Source of the DNA: Marinihelvus sp963695135
Lineage (GTDB): Bacteria; Pseudomonadota; Gammaproteobacteria; Xanthomonadales; SZUA-36
DNA: 64,000 nucleotides
Assembly (NCBI GenBank): GCA_963695135.1
Contig: CAVOGA010000001.1
Location: forward strand, 558,001-622,000
Direction of reading: 5' to 3'
Made by a program: the position numbers and the translations under genes
Part shown: positions 47,868 through 57,246 of the stretch, piece after piece
Position numbering within the stretch: the first letter of the stretch is position 1
Layout: every line of letters begins with the position of its first letter
Notes under the pieces: generated by a model
The model's input: only the letters and a program-made list of their open reading frames with translations
Told to the model about the DNA's origin: nothing
The model's database searches: none

Positions 47868-49121
47868 ATGCAAGAAGTTGTAGAGATCAACGTCTTACTG
47901 ATCCAGATCGCCGCGATCTTGCTGGCAGCCCGCATTTGCGGTGAGATCGCTCTGCGTCTGAAATCACCGTCCATTATCGGCGAGCTTTGTGCGGGTATTA
48001 TCCTCGGCCCCAGTGTCTTTGGCTGGATCTCGCCAAACGAGGTACTCAGTTTCCTCGCCGAAATCGGGATCATCCTGTTGCTGTTTGAAGTCGGGCTCGA
48101 AACCGACATCGATCGCCTCGTCAAGGCTGGCCCCAAGGCGGTGGTCGTAGCCCTCGCCGGATTCGTGCTGCCGTTTACGCTCGGTGCATCGTGCAGTTAC
48201 TGGCTTTTTGGATTATCGCCGATGGTGTCGCTCTTCATTGGCGGCACGTTGACGGCGACCAGTATCGGTATCACCATTCGTGTTCTGTCCGATCTGGGCC
48301 GACATCGGGCGCTCGAGGGACAAATTGTGCTCGGGGCTGCCGTGATCGACGATCTGCTCGGGGTATTCCTGCTGGCCGTACTCTACGAATTCAGCATGAG
48401 CGGCTCGGTGACCGTGGCCAACACCGGCCAGATCATGCTCTACGTGGGCGCGTTTTTCGTGCTGGCCCCGGTCGCTGCCAAGATCCTGTCACCACTGTTC
48501 AAGCGATATCACGACTTCAGCAGTTTGCCCGGCATGATTCCGATCGTACTGGTATCTATCGTGCTCATATTTGCGGCATTGGCGCACAGCGTCGGGGCGC
48601 CGCATTTGCTCGGCGGCTTCGTTGCCGGAATCGCGTTGTCCAGGCGCTTTTTCCTGCCATTTGGCGCCTCCCTGCAGATCGACCCCAAGTTTACGCAGCG
48701 CATTCACGATCAGATGCGACCCATTATCCAGCTGTTTACCCCGATATTTTTTGTCGTCGTGGGCCTCTCGCTGGATTTGACCGCTGTTGATTGGTCATCC
48801 GGGTTTATCTGGGCGTTTTCCATACTCATGGGGGCAATCGCAATTCTCGGCAAACTGATTGGGCCCTGGCTCATCAAGGTGTCGGTTCCGATGCGGGTTG
48901 CGATCGGCATGGCGATGGTGCCGCGTGGCGAGGTCGGCCTGGTATTTGCCGAACTCGGCAGGGCGACCGGTGTTTTTGATGCCTCGATATACGCCGGTAT
49001 CGTGCTGGTTATCGCCTACACGACACTCGCATCCCCATTCTGGATCAAGAAGTTTTACGAGCGATACGGAGGTCAACTCCCGGAATCCGAGGCGGCCGAT
49101 GCGCCGGATGTGAAGACCTGA
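47868..49121 (+). CDS. Cation:proton antiporter, CPA2 (Kef-type) family
   Basis: The 417-residue protein has about twelve helices and the CPA2 features GIILGPSVFGWISPNEVL near the N-terminus, LLFEVGLETDIDRLV, and GAAVIDDLLGVFLLAVLYE with the conserved ion-binding Asp pair. It exchanges potassium or sodium for protons at the inner membrane. There is no C-terminal NAD-binding domain like that of KefB/C. It lies between two imperfect direct repeats and next to gene relics, so it may have been acquired with its flanks. Confidence 0.9.
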   Translation: MQEVVEINVLLIQIAAILLAARICGEIALRLKSPSIIGELCAGIILGPSVFGWISPNEVLSFLAEIGIILLLFEVGLETDIDRLVKAGPKAVVVALAGFVLPFTLGASCSYWLFGLSPMVSLFIGGTLTATSIGITIRVLSDLGRHRALEGQIVLGAAVIDDLLGVFLLAVLYEFSMSGSVTVANTGQIMLYVGAFFVLAPVAAKILSPLFKRYHDFSSLPGMIPIVLVSIVLIFAALAHSVGAPHLLGGFVAGIALSRRFFLPFGASLQIDPKFTQRIHDQMRPIIQLFTPIFFVVVGLSLDLTAVDWSSGFIWAFSILMGAIAILGKLIGPWLIKVSVPMRVAIGMAMVPRGEVGLVFAELGRATGVFDASIYAGIVLVIAYTTLASPFWIKKFYERYGGQLPESEAADAPDVKT

Positions 49122-49134
49122 AAAGACCCCAATT

Positions 49135-49371
49135 ATTTTTTGAATGGCGCAGAATTTCGTTGACGCCCATATAAGCCGGAGCGCCGGCGAGGGAACCGCA
49201 GGGGTAGATGCTGGAACCGGAGATTGACACGCTTTCATCGGATCCGAATTGATAGAAACGGCGAGGCGGGCAAAGGGCTCATCGAGGCCCGTGCGGCGCA
49301 TGGCCGCATCTTCGCAGTAAATTTGATAATCACCGGGCGCGAAGCTCTGCCTTATCGATTCTCGCCCGGTT
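49135..49371 (-). pseudogene. Unidentified decayed coding sequence
   Basis: On the minus strand one frame reads SFAPGDYQIYCEDAAMRRTG and LDEPFARLAVSI, and after a shift near 49230 a second frame reads ESVSISGSSIYPCGSLAGAP and AYMGVNEILRHSKNN before running out. The two parts look like one protein C-terminus broken by an indel. The closing GSSIYPCG...GAP stretch resembles the end of some FAD-dependent oxidoreductases, but I am not sure of the family. Confidence 0.4.
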
Positions 49372-49418
49372 CCACCTGGCTGATAAGCTGAAAAGGTAAG
49401 TTATGGTTCCCGGACGCT
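49355..49418 (+). repeat. Direct repeat, right copy
   Basis: This matches 47543-47606 at 53 of 64 positions and lies 233 bases past the antiporter stop codon. Confidence 0.75.
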
Positions 49419-49507
49419 GACACAGCGGACTCGTTGGTGATCGTGAAACCTGGAACACGTCATATTGGGAAGCTACGCCAGAGTCGGACCAAGCCCGACT
49501 CCGGCAT

Positions 49508-49521
49508 TTGACTCTGACCCC
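49508..49521 (-). repeat. GGGGTCAGAGT-type motif
   Basis: TTGACTCTGACCCC is the reverse complement of a variant of the arm found in the 47308-47347 hairpin. It lies just before the truncated kinase copy. Confidence 0.55.
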
Positions 49522-49527
49522 ACAAAA

Positions 49528-49714
49528 CGGCGCATGACCTTGACCGCCACCTGCCGTTCGATGGCGCAGTCCGCGCGCTCGTCGAGGAACACGGTGCCCA
49601 TGCCGCCCACGCCAATGCGTCGCCGCAGGCGGCTTCGAGGAAGGCGCGGCGGCCTGCGGCAGGCCGCTCCAGCGCCTGCTCAAAAAGTGTCTGCAGTTTT
49701 TGCCAGCGTGTCAC
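49528..49714 (-). pseudogene. Truncated copy of the Ser/Thr kinase gene
   Basis: The minus strand begins with the same GTG and TRWQKLQTLFEQALERPAA as the full kinase at 38896-41595 and keeps about 27 codons. It then jumps to sequence matching the gene around 41250-41340 (glycine loop to kinase lysine region) in another frame. The missing block of about 180 bases is bracketed in the full gene by short similar sequences (CGTCGC..CAGGCGG), which suggests deletion between microhomologies. Similarity continues upstream of the start into 49715-49790, so the promoter region was copied too. Confidence 0.85.
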
Positions 49715-49867
49715 TTTTCTCCACCCCCTGATCTTCCCGCAATGCACACCGGTTTAGCGTGACCGTGTGAAAACGGCAGCACGGGTGCATTAACCGCCCC
49801 GGCGGGGCTGCAGACGATCTGCCGGGCGCCTCTTGTCCACCCCGCGGGTGGAAGATAACCTTGGGCA

Positions 49868-51247
49868 ATGCGTTGGGTGAAAGTCTTTCTGAAGCGCGGG
49901 TTCCAGCTGGCGCTGTTGCTCCTGCTGGTCCTTGTCTTGCTGTGGACCGTCGCGCGGGTGATGTACCCGACCGCTGCCCAGCGCCAGGCGATTGCCGAGC
50001 TGGAGCAGTGGCCGGAATATCCGGGCGAAAACGCGTTTGCCCTGCTGTGGACGCTGGGTCGGGCGGTCCCGGTGGAGCGGCTTGGGGACGTTGTCGCGGC
50101 CGATGCGCTCACGGTGTCGCGTGAACAGGACGCCCAGTGGGCGGGAGGCAAGTCGAGTGTCATGCCCTCGGCCGAGGAATTGCCTTCCGCGGCGAATGGC
50201 TACCCGAACCTGGTCCCGGATGACCAGGACAGGTCGCTATTTTGCAGAGGACGCGAAGCCGATTGCCTGCAACGGGTACGCGACGATCTCGAGGTCTACT
50301 CGGCGCTGGTGACGCGCTATGCAGCGCTGCTGGACCGGGTGGACCGTCTCGCGGACTACGGATACATCCGCTCCGGGTTTCCGGCCGATCCCTGGGCGCC
50401 GATGCTGTCTTATGACCTGGCCTACTTGACGCAGACACGCAACGCCGTGCGCTTCGCGCGGGGCGAGGCCCATGAAGCCATCGCGGCGACCTGTCGCGAC
50501 CTCTCGACCTGGCGTCGCCTGGGCGCGCGGTCCGATGGCCTGATCCCCAGGATGTTCGCCATTCAGATTGCCGGCCGGGACGGCGGGCAGCTGCTGGCCC
50601 GCATGCTCGCCGAGTTTCCGCCGGAGGAGCCCCTGCCGGCGCCCTGCCGGGAGGCCCTGGCGCCGCCGACCGGGCCCGAGCTTTCCCTGTGTAACGCCAT
50701 GCGTGGGGAGTTTGCGATGAATGCGGCGTTCGCCACGCGAAACGACCTCGCCTGGGAGCAGGCCGGGGCGATCGATCGTCTGGTTGCGGGACTGGTCACC
50801 AACAACCAGGCAAGTCTCGGCAGAAGAGCGGAGGGTTTTCTCACCCTGTGCACGGCGCCGGCAGACGACGAAGCGTTCGCCCGGCGCCTGGACGCGTTGA
50901 GAAGCGAGAATCAAAGCGCCTGGCGGTTCGAATGCGCCGGCGACCTCATGAGCTGCGCCCTGGATTCGCTGGCGATTCCGGCCTACGCCGACTACATGCT
51001 GCGCGTCCTGGATCACGGCGCCCGCCTCCGGGCGCTGGGAACGCTGGCCTGGATGCGGGACAGGGTGGGCGAGGGCCGGACCATGGACGAACTGCTTGCA
51101 GACCGGCCGCCGGAACTGAACGTGCCAGCCGATGGCATGACCTTCGGCCCCGATGGCCAGACCCTGCAGATTCAGCTGCGCTGGACCCGGCGGGGCGAGA
51201 CCTGGTCGATCCCGCTCCCGCCGGCCCTGGCACGTAGCCCCTCCTGA
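49868..51247 (+). CDS. Membrane-anchored protein of unknown function
   Basis: The 459-residue protein has one N-terminal helix (FQLALLLLLVLVLLWTVARV), then a large soluble, mostly helical domain presumably in the periplasm. It has several Cys pairs (LFCRGREADCLQR, APCREAL, FECAGDLMSCALD) that could form disulfides, consistent with export. No catalytic motif or family is recognised. It lies directly downstream of the kinase relic and before groEL. The frame is intact. Confidence 0.75.
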   Translation: MRWVKVFLKRGFQLALLLLLVLVLLWTVARVMYPTAAQRQAIAELEQWPEYPGENAFALLWTLGRAVPVERLGDVVAADALTVSREQDAQWAGGKSSVMPSAEELPSAANGYPNLVPDDQDRSLFCRGREADCLQRVRDDLEVYSALVTRYAALLDRVDRLADYGYIRSGFPADPWAPMLSYDLAYLTQTRNAVRFARGEAHEAIAATCRDLSTWRRLGARSDGLIPRMFAIQIAGRDGGQLLARMLAEFPPEEPLPAPCREALAPPTGPELSLCNAMRGEFAMNAAFATRNDLAWEQAGAIDRLVAGLVTNNQASLGRRAEGFLTLCTAPADDEAFARRLDALRSENQSAWRFECAGDLMSCALDSLAIPAYADYMLRVLDHGARLRALGTLAWMRDRVGEGRTMDELLADRPPELNVPADGMTFGPDGQTLQIQLRWTRRGETWSIPLPPALARSPS

Positions 51248-51252
51248 AATCT

Positions 51253-51266
51253 GGGGTCGGAGTCAA
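51253..51266 (+). repeat. GGGGTCGGAGTCAA motif
   Basis: This is a variant of the GGGGTCAGAGTAA arm, followed by the partial complement TGACCCT. It lies 5 bases past a stop codon. Confidence 0.5.
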
Positions 51267-51401
51267 CACTGACCCTGGCCCTGAAAACCGGCATCTACCG
51301 GGTTTTGTGAAGCCGCACATCGTTCGGCCGGCCAGGACCGGGCAGCCCAACCGCAGCCGCCAACAAAGCCCCCGCCGATCACCATCAGTTTGCGAAAAGC
51401 C

Positions 51402-51429
51402 AAAAAAAACCCCGCCGAAGCGGGGTTTT
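51402..51429 (-). terminator. Terminator of the groESL operon
   Basis: CCCCGC (51410-51415) pairs with GCGGGG (51420-51425) around a CGAA loop, followed on the minus strand by eight T residues. It lies about 50 bases past the groEL stop. Confidence 0.87.
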
Positions 51430-51477
51430 CTATTGGGAGATGCGAGAATCCCCCGGGTCTTGCGCAGCCGGGCTGCC

Positions 51478-53125
<1,648 letters not shown>

Positions 53126-53169
53126 TGTTTAATCCTCAATAAATTCTGTTTTGAACCGTGAAACCGTGA

Positions 53170-53460
53170 TCAGCCTTCGATCACAGCCATGATGTCTTCT
53201 TCGCGCATGACGAGCAGTTCCTCGCCATCGACTTTGACCTCGGTGCCGGAATACTTGCCGAACAGCACCTTGTCGCCGGCCTTGACGTCCAGGTCGCGCT
53301 TTTCGCCGTTTTCCAGGATCTTGCCGTTACCCACGGCGATCACTTCGCCACGGACGGGCTTTTCGGTGGCCGAATCCGGAATGACGATCCCGCCAGCGGA
53401 CAGGCGCTCTTCTTCCATGCGCTTGACGATCACACGGTCGTGTAAAGGACGAAGGTTCAT
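53170..53460 (-). CDS. groES: Co-chaperonin GroES (10 kDa)
   Basis: The 96-residue protein MNLRPLHDRVIVKRMEEERL is a typical GroES, with the mobile loop around residues 17-32 (ERLSAGGIVIPDSATEK) that docks on GroEL, and VGNGKILENGEKRDLDVKAG further on. It forms the heptameric lid of the GroEL chamber. The ATG at 53460 gives the normal length; a longer in-frame start upstream adds unrelated residues. A sigma-32 promoter lies about 125 bases upstream. Confidence 0.97.
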   Translation of the reverse strand: MNLRPLHDRVIVKRMEEERLSAGGIVIPDSATEKPVRGEVIAVGNGKILENGEKRDLDVKAGDKVLFGKYSGTEVKVDGEELLVMREEDIMAVIEG

Positions 53461-53583
53461 AGGAATAACTCCCTCAAATGTTCTAAACCAAAAAAGTTTT
53501 ACTCCGCCAAAACAGGGGCCGGAGCCGTTTTTCTGTGCGACTGGTTTGACCGAATGACGATCAACACCAGTGCCTGCGGAACC

Positions 53584-53613
53584 AAATTGGGCCGCAGAAA
53601 TGCTTTTCAAGGG
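53584..53613 (-). promoter_or_regulatory. Sigma-32 heat-shock promoter for groESL
   Basis: On the minus strand CCCTTGAA (53606-53613) is followed after 14 bases by CCCAATTT (53584-53591). The -35 element is an exact match to the RpoH consensus and the -10 differs from CCCCATNT at one or two positions. No CIRCE element is seen, so RpoH control is the likely mode. Confidence 0.78.
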
Positions 53614-53708
53614 TTGGCGCCTCCGAGGGGCTTTGGAATTCCAACGTTTCCGGGGCAGTTGAAATTGTTTTGTAACCAATTTTGCTGCGCTGCGTATAGT
53701 TCAGTGAG

Positions 53709-54194
53709 ATGAGCAGGGAATACCAACAGTGGGTGAGGGCCTACCAGGACCAGGCATGGTCCCTGGCGCGGTACCTCCTGAAGGATGCCAGCGAGGCGGA
53801 AGATGCGACCCAGGAGGCTTTTATCAAGCTCTGGAACCACCGGGACAGGATCGACCCGGAGCGCATCAAGCCCTGGCTCATGCAGGTGACACGCAATACC
53901 TGCCTGGACCGGTTGCGGCGCCGCAAACCGGAAACTGAGTTGACGGAAGTAATGGTGGTCGATGACCACGGCCCCCTGGCCGGGGCAGAGCAGGGCGAAC
54001 TGGGCCGCTGGCTGCATGCAGCGATCAGGCGGCTCAAGGAACCCTACCGCTCGCTGGTGGTGCTGCGCGATATACAGCAGCACAGCTACGAGGAGGTGGC
54101 CCACGCCACCGAACTGACGCTCGCGCAGGTGAAGGTATACCTGCACCGGGCAAGAAAACAGCTGCGTGAACAGCTGGCCGAGGTAAGACCATGA
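53709..54194 (+). CDS. ECF sigma factor
   Basis: The 161-residue protein has sigma region 2 (LARYLLKDASEAEDATQEAF, then FIKLWNHRD) and region 4 (SLVVLRDIQQHSYEEVAHAT with the DNA-reading helix LAQVKVYLHRARKQLR). It is of the RpoE type. It overlaps the next gene by ATGA, and that gene has the features of its anti-sigma factor, so its activity is probably held back by the partner until an envelope signal arrives. Confidence 0.92.
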   Translation: MSREYQQWVRAYQDQAWSLARYLLKDASEAEDATQEAFIKLWNHRDRIDPERIKPWLMQVTRNTCLDRLRRRKPETELTEVMVVDDHGPLAGAEQGELGRWLHAAIRRLKEPYRSLVVLRDIQQHSYEEVAHATELTLAQVKVYLHRARKQLREQLAEVRP

Positions 54195-54742
54195 ACGACA
54201 GGATCGACACAAACGACTGGGACGCGCAAATCAACGCGCTGCTCGATGGTGAGCTGGATGACGCGCAGTCAGACGCGCTCAGGGCGGCGGCGGAACAGGA
54301 CCCAAAACTGGCCCGCGCCATCATCGAGGCCTATGAACTGCAGCAGCTGATGGCCGCCTTGCCGGAAGAGCGCGCGCCCGACAGCCTGCGCGAGAAGCTG
54401 CAGCGGATTCCCGACGACCATGCGCCACGGGCCGCGCTGTCGGAACGCCCGCCGCGCCGCTGGACCTGGTTCCAGCCCCGCTGGGCAATGGCCCTCGCGG
54501 CCGTGCCCCTGGTGATTGCCATCGGCATGCACCAGAGCGGGCCCAGGGCGCCGAGCGAGGCGGAGCTGGCGCAGGCCCGGCAGGATCTGGCCCTGGCGTT
54601 TTCCTATCTGCAGAAAGCCAGCCAGGTTACCGGCCGGGAAATTGAGCACAGCATCGGCACGGGAATGCGTGATCCGGTGAAAGAAAACACCCTGCGGACC
54701 ATCGCAGACCAATTTGATTTGAATCAGGAGCAGGAAACATGA
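54191..54742 (+). CDS. Anti-sigma factor
   Basis: The 183-residue protein has a cytoplasmic N-terminal part of about 95 residues (WDAQINALLDGELDDAQSDA is the typical start of anti-sigma domains), one membrane helix (WAMALAAVPLVIAIGM) and a short periplasmic tail. It should hold the sigma factor encoded by the overlapping upstream gene. Both its ends overlap neighbours by ATGA, so the three genes are co-translated. Confidence 0.8.
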   Translation: MNDRIDTNDWDAQINALLDGELDDAQSDALRAAAEQDPKLARAIIEAYELQQLMAALPEERAPDSLREKLQRIPDDHAPRAALSERPPRRWTWFQPRWAMALAAVPLVIAIGMHQSGPRAPSEAELAQARQDLALAFSYLQKASQVTGREIEHSIGTGMRDPVKENTLRTIADQFDLNQEQET

Positions 54743-55269
54743 AGCACTTAATGCAAAAACTCTGCGTCGGAGCCCTGGCAACGATGCTGGCATTGCCCGT
54801 CGCGGCCCAGGAAGACGAGCTCAAGGCGATGCCGGGCTATGTCGATTTCGGCAGCCTGGAAGCGGTCTACGGCGAGCCCAAGGTGATGGTGAATATCGGC
54901 GGGTTCCTGCTGAGCTTCATGTCCCAGGCCACCAAGGACGACCCGGATACGGCCGCGCTGATGGAAGGTCTGAAGGGCGTACGGATCAACATCTACTCCA
55001 CCGATGGACAGACGGCGCCGGCGATGGAACAGATCAACAACGTCAAGTCCATGCTGACCGCCCAGAACTGGGAGCCGATCGTGCAGGTCAACGAGGAAGG
55101 CGAGAACGTGCAGATCTTCATGAAAGCCGACGGGGAAGGCATGCAGGGGCTGACCGTGATGGCCGTGAATGGCGACGAGGCGGTGTTCCTCAACATCCTC
55201 GGCTCCATCGATCCGGACAAGCTGGGCCAGGTCATGGACCAGTTTGACGTGGACATGGACGTCAACTGA
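54739..55269 (+). CDS. DUF4252 domain exported protein
   Basis: The 176-residue protein has a signal peptide (LCVGALATMLALPVAAQE) and the DUF4252 pattern, with MPGYVDFGSL at the start, LKGVRINIYSTDG in the middle and GMQGLTVMAVNGDEAVFLNI at the end. DUF4252 proteins are often made from ECF sigma operons in proteobacteria and Bacteroidetes, as here. Their function is unknown; a role in envelope stress is plausible. Confidence 0.88.
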   Translation: MKHLMQKLCVGALATMLALPVAAQEDELKAMPGYVDFGSLEAVYGEPKVMVNIGGFLLSFMSQATKDDPDTAALMEGLKGVRINIYSTDGQTAPAMEQINNVKSMLTAQNWEPIVQVNEEGENVQIFMKADGEGMQGLTVMAVNGDEAVFLNILGSIDPDKLGQVMDQFDVDMDVN

Positions 55270-55318
55270 AGACCGGTCGTCCAACCGAAAGGTAAACAGC
55301 GGGCAACAAGGCCCGGGT

Positions 55319-55349
55319 AAAAAAAAGGCCGGGGGATTCCCGGCCTTTT
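55319..55349. terminator. Bidirectional terminator between the DUF4252 gene and ompW
   Basis: GGCCGGG (55327-55333) pairs with CCCGGCC (55339-55345), flanked by eight A on one side and four T on the other. It sits between two convergent genes and can serve both strands. Confidence 0.87.
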
Positions 55350-55368
55350 CAATGTGGGCGCCCGCCGA

Positions 55369-55974
55369 TCAGAAGCGGTAGCCGACACTAGCCGTATAGA
55401 CCATCGGGTCGATCTCGACCTTTTCCAGGAATACTCCATCCAGGAACGCATCCGTCTCAATGTCGATGTACTTGGCGTCCAGGTTGAAGAACCAGCGCTC
55501 CCCGAGCATCCAGTCGATACCCACCTGTCCTGCCAGGCCCCAGCTGTCGTCCAGCTTCAGCGATGTTCCGGTGAGCGGCCCGGTTGTCTCCTCGTCGAAG
55601 AAGGTCGTGAAGTTCACCCCGAGTCCGATGTAGGGCTGGAAGTCCGCGTTGGGCAGGAAGTGATAAACCGCGGTGACCGTCGGCGGCAGTTGTTCGGTTG
55701 AGCCGACCCTGGTGCCGTCTTTCAGGTAAATGTTGTGTTTGAATGGCCAGGCCGCCAGCACGTCCACGGACCAGTGCTCGGTGAACATGTAGGCAAGGCT
55801 GACGGTGACGGATGAGCCGCTGCCCACGTCAACCACGTCGCCATTATCTGATTTCGGATCCACCTGGCCGCCACCGACGCGCAGCAGCCAGTCGCCCTGC
55901 TCAAAGGCCATGGAGGCGGAGCTTGCGCCGAGCAGCGCCAGGGCGAGTATTCCTTTGGTGAAGCGTGATGTCAT
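55369..55974 (-). CDS. ompW: OmpW family outer membrane protein
   Basis: The protein of 201 residues has a signal peptide (GILALALLGASSASMAFEQG) followed by the OmpW pattern: WLLRVGGGQVDPKSD, LAYMFTEHWSVDVLAAWPF, VTAVYHFLPNADFQPYIGLG and a C-terminal VGYRF, whose terminal Phe is the usual outer membrane signal. It forms an eight-stranded barrel, probably for small hydrophobic molecules. I start at the second Met (55974), since MTSRFTKG begins the signal peptide; the Met at 55989 adds five residues. An FNR-like site lies about 110 bases upstream. Confidence 0.93.
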   Translation of the reverse strand: MTSRFTKGILALALLGASSASMAFEQGDWLLRVGGGQVDPKSDNGDVVDVGSGSSVTVSLAYMFTEHWSVDVLAAWPFKHNIYLKDGTRVGSTEQLPPTVTAVYHFLPNADFQPYIGLGVNFTTFFDEETTGPLTGTSLKLDDSWGLAGQVGIDWMLGERWFFNLDAKYIDIETDAFLDGVFLEKVEIDPMVYTASVGYRF

Positions 55975-56083
55975 CGGTAGTTCTCCCAACAGGTTGATTA
56001 AAATTTTTTGTTAACGGTTACAGAACAAAGTGTGATCACGTTGTTAACTAGACTCGACTATATCGGCGTAAAATCAAAATATC

Positions 56084-56097
56084 GTGATGTAAATCAA
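56084..56097. promoter_or_regulatory. FNR-like binding site between ompW and the DUF192 gene
   Basis: GTGATGTAAATCAA matches the FNR consensus TTGATNNNNATCAA at 9 of 10 specified bases. It lies in the divergent region. FNR control of ompW is known in E. coli, so oxygen-linked control is likely here. Confidence 0.6.
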
Positions 56098-56134
56098 GTT
56101 TTGGGAACTGCAAAACAACGGAATTTCCGATGAT

Positions 56135-56584
56135 ATGATCAGGGCTATGTTGAGACGCCTTTTCATGGCTGGTTGCCTGGTAATCCTTACCGGTGCGACA
56201 GCCTGTTCCGCAGGGCAGCCTGCCGTTGAACTGCAGGGCAAAACCTTCACCGTGGATCTCGCGCTGACCCGCGCTGAGCAGGCCCGCGGCCTGATGTTTG
56301 TCGAGGACCTGCCGGCGGACCACGGCATGTTGTTCATCTTCTCCGGCGAGGCCCGCCGCAGTTTCTGGATGAAAAACACGCGGATTCCGCTCGACATCCT
56401 CTACTTTGACCGCGATCTGAAACTGGTCAGCGTGTCGGAAAACGCGCGGCCCTGCGTGGCGGACCCCTGTCCGACCTACCCCAGCACCGGCCCGGCCCAG
56501 TATGTGCTGGAGCTCAACGCGGGAATGGCCGGAGAACTGGGTGTTGAGCGGGGCGATCCGCTGGTATTGTTGTTCGAGCCCTGA
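56135..56584 (+). CDS. DUF192 exported protein
   Basis: The 149-residue protein has a lipoprotein-type signal peptide (LFMAGCLVILTGATACSAGQ, with a possible lipidated Cys). DUF192 motifs follow: ALTRAEQARGLMFVE, HGMLFIFSGEARRSFWMKNT and PLDILYFDRDLKLV. The fold is known but the function of the family is not. It is divergent from ompW across the FNR-like site. Confidence 0.88.
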   Translation: MIRAMLRRLFMAGCLVILTGATACSAGQPAVELQGKTFTVDLALTRAEQARGLMFVEDLPADHGMLFIFSGEARRSFWMKNTRIPLDILYFDRDLKLVSVSENARPCVADPCPTYPSTGPAQYVLELNAGMAGELGVERGDPLVLLFEP

Positions 56585-56720
56585 CCGGCGGGCAGGTCCA
56601 GACCGGCGTCCCGTCCGGGAGCTGGCTGAGCACGAGAAAGCCAACCTGGTAGGGGACCAGCCGCTCGCGCTGATGGGGCGGCGGCAAATTGTTTTCGTCA
56701 AGTGGAATAAAGACCTTCAT
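56514..56720 (-). CDS. Possible small conserved hypothetical protein
   Basis: The minus strand encodes 68 residues starting MKVFIPLDENNLPPP and VPYQVGFLVLSQLPDGTP, which resembles small uncharacterised proteins I have seen from Xanthomonadales-type genomes. The last 23 codons overlap the 3' end of the DUF192 gene on the other strand. The true end may therefore be elsewhere, perhaps past an indel. Confidence 0.45.
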   Translation of the reverse strand: MKVFIPLDENNLPPPHQRERLVPYQVGFLVLSQLPDGTPVWTCPPVRARTTIPADRPAQHPVLRPFPR

Positions 56721-56871
56721 GCCTTTAATCTTGCTTGTGCGAGGCGACAGCAGTGTGTCGCAATTCTGTCATTCTGATGACTCAGGATGAGACGAGCACC
56801 TGTGCGGGTCGGGAACTCCGGATCCGGCGGGGGGAAAATCAGTAAAAAAACCGATTGAGGAGAGATAAATC

Positions 56872-57201
56872 ATGGCAGGTAAATTCGTGTGCTCGAAGAG
56901 CAAAGACGGCCAGGAGCAGTTCGTACTCAAGGCCAGCAATGGGCAGGTGATCCTGACCAGCGAGCGTTACAAGAGCGCCAAGTCCTGCGCCAACGGCATC
57001 GAGTCCGTGCGCAAGAATTCACAGGACGCAAAGCGTTTTGAAACGAAGACCGCCAAGGACGGCCGCAGCTACTTCGTTCTGAAGGCTTCCAACGGCCAGA
57101 CCGTCGGCCAGAGCCAGATGTACAAGTCCGCCAGCGGCTGTGCGAACGGCATCAAGTCCGTCGCGGAAAACGCGCCCGGAGCGGAAGTCGTCCACGTCTG
57201 A
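56872..57201 (+). CDS. YegP family protein with two DUF1508 repeats
   Basis: The 109-residue protein consists of two copies of the DUF1508 unit: GQEQFVLKASNGQVILTSER with ANGIESVRKN, and GRSYFVLKASNGQTVGQSQM with ANGIKSVAEN. YegP-type proteins are small, cytoplasmic and of unknown function, reported mainly as stress-induced. A GAGGAGAG ribosome-binding site precedes the ATG. Confidence 0.92.
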   Translation: MAGKFVCSKSKDGQEQFVLKASNGQVILTSERYKSAKSCANGIESVRKNSQDAKRFETKTAKDGRSYFVLKASNGQTVGQSQMYKSASGCANGIKSVAENAPGAEVVHV

Positions 57202-57246
57202 TTCCGGCCCCGGCCCGGGCGTCCGCCGCCCGGGCCGGCTCCCTTC

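Larger units (their letters stand above)
49122..49867. other. Relic-rich intergenic region
   Basis: The 746 bases contain no intact gene. They hold a decayed oxidoreductase-like piece, the right copy of the direct repeat, a GGGGTCAGAGT-type motif, and a truncated copy of the Ser/Thr kinase gene together with its upstream region. Confidence 0.7.

Noticed and set aside
47598..47873. A 91-codon minus-strand frame before the antiporter gene
   Set aside because: No family resemblance, no ribosome-binding site and its start overlaps the antiporter start; probably chance.
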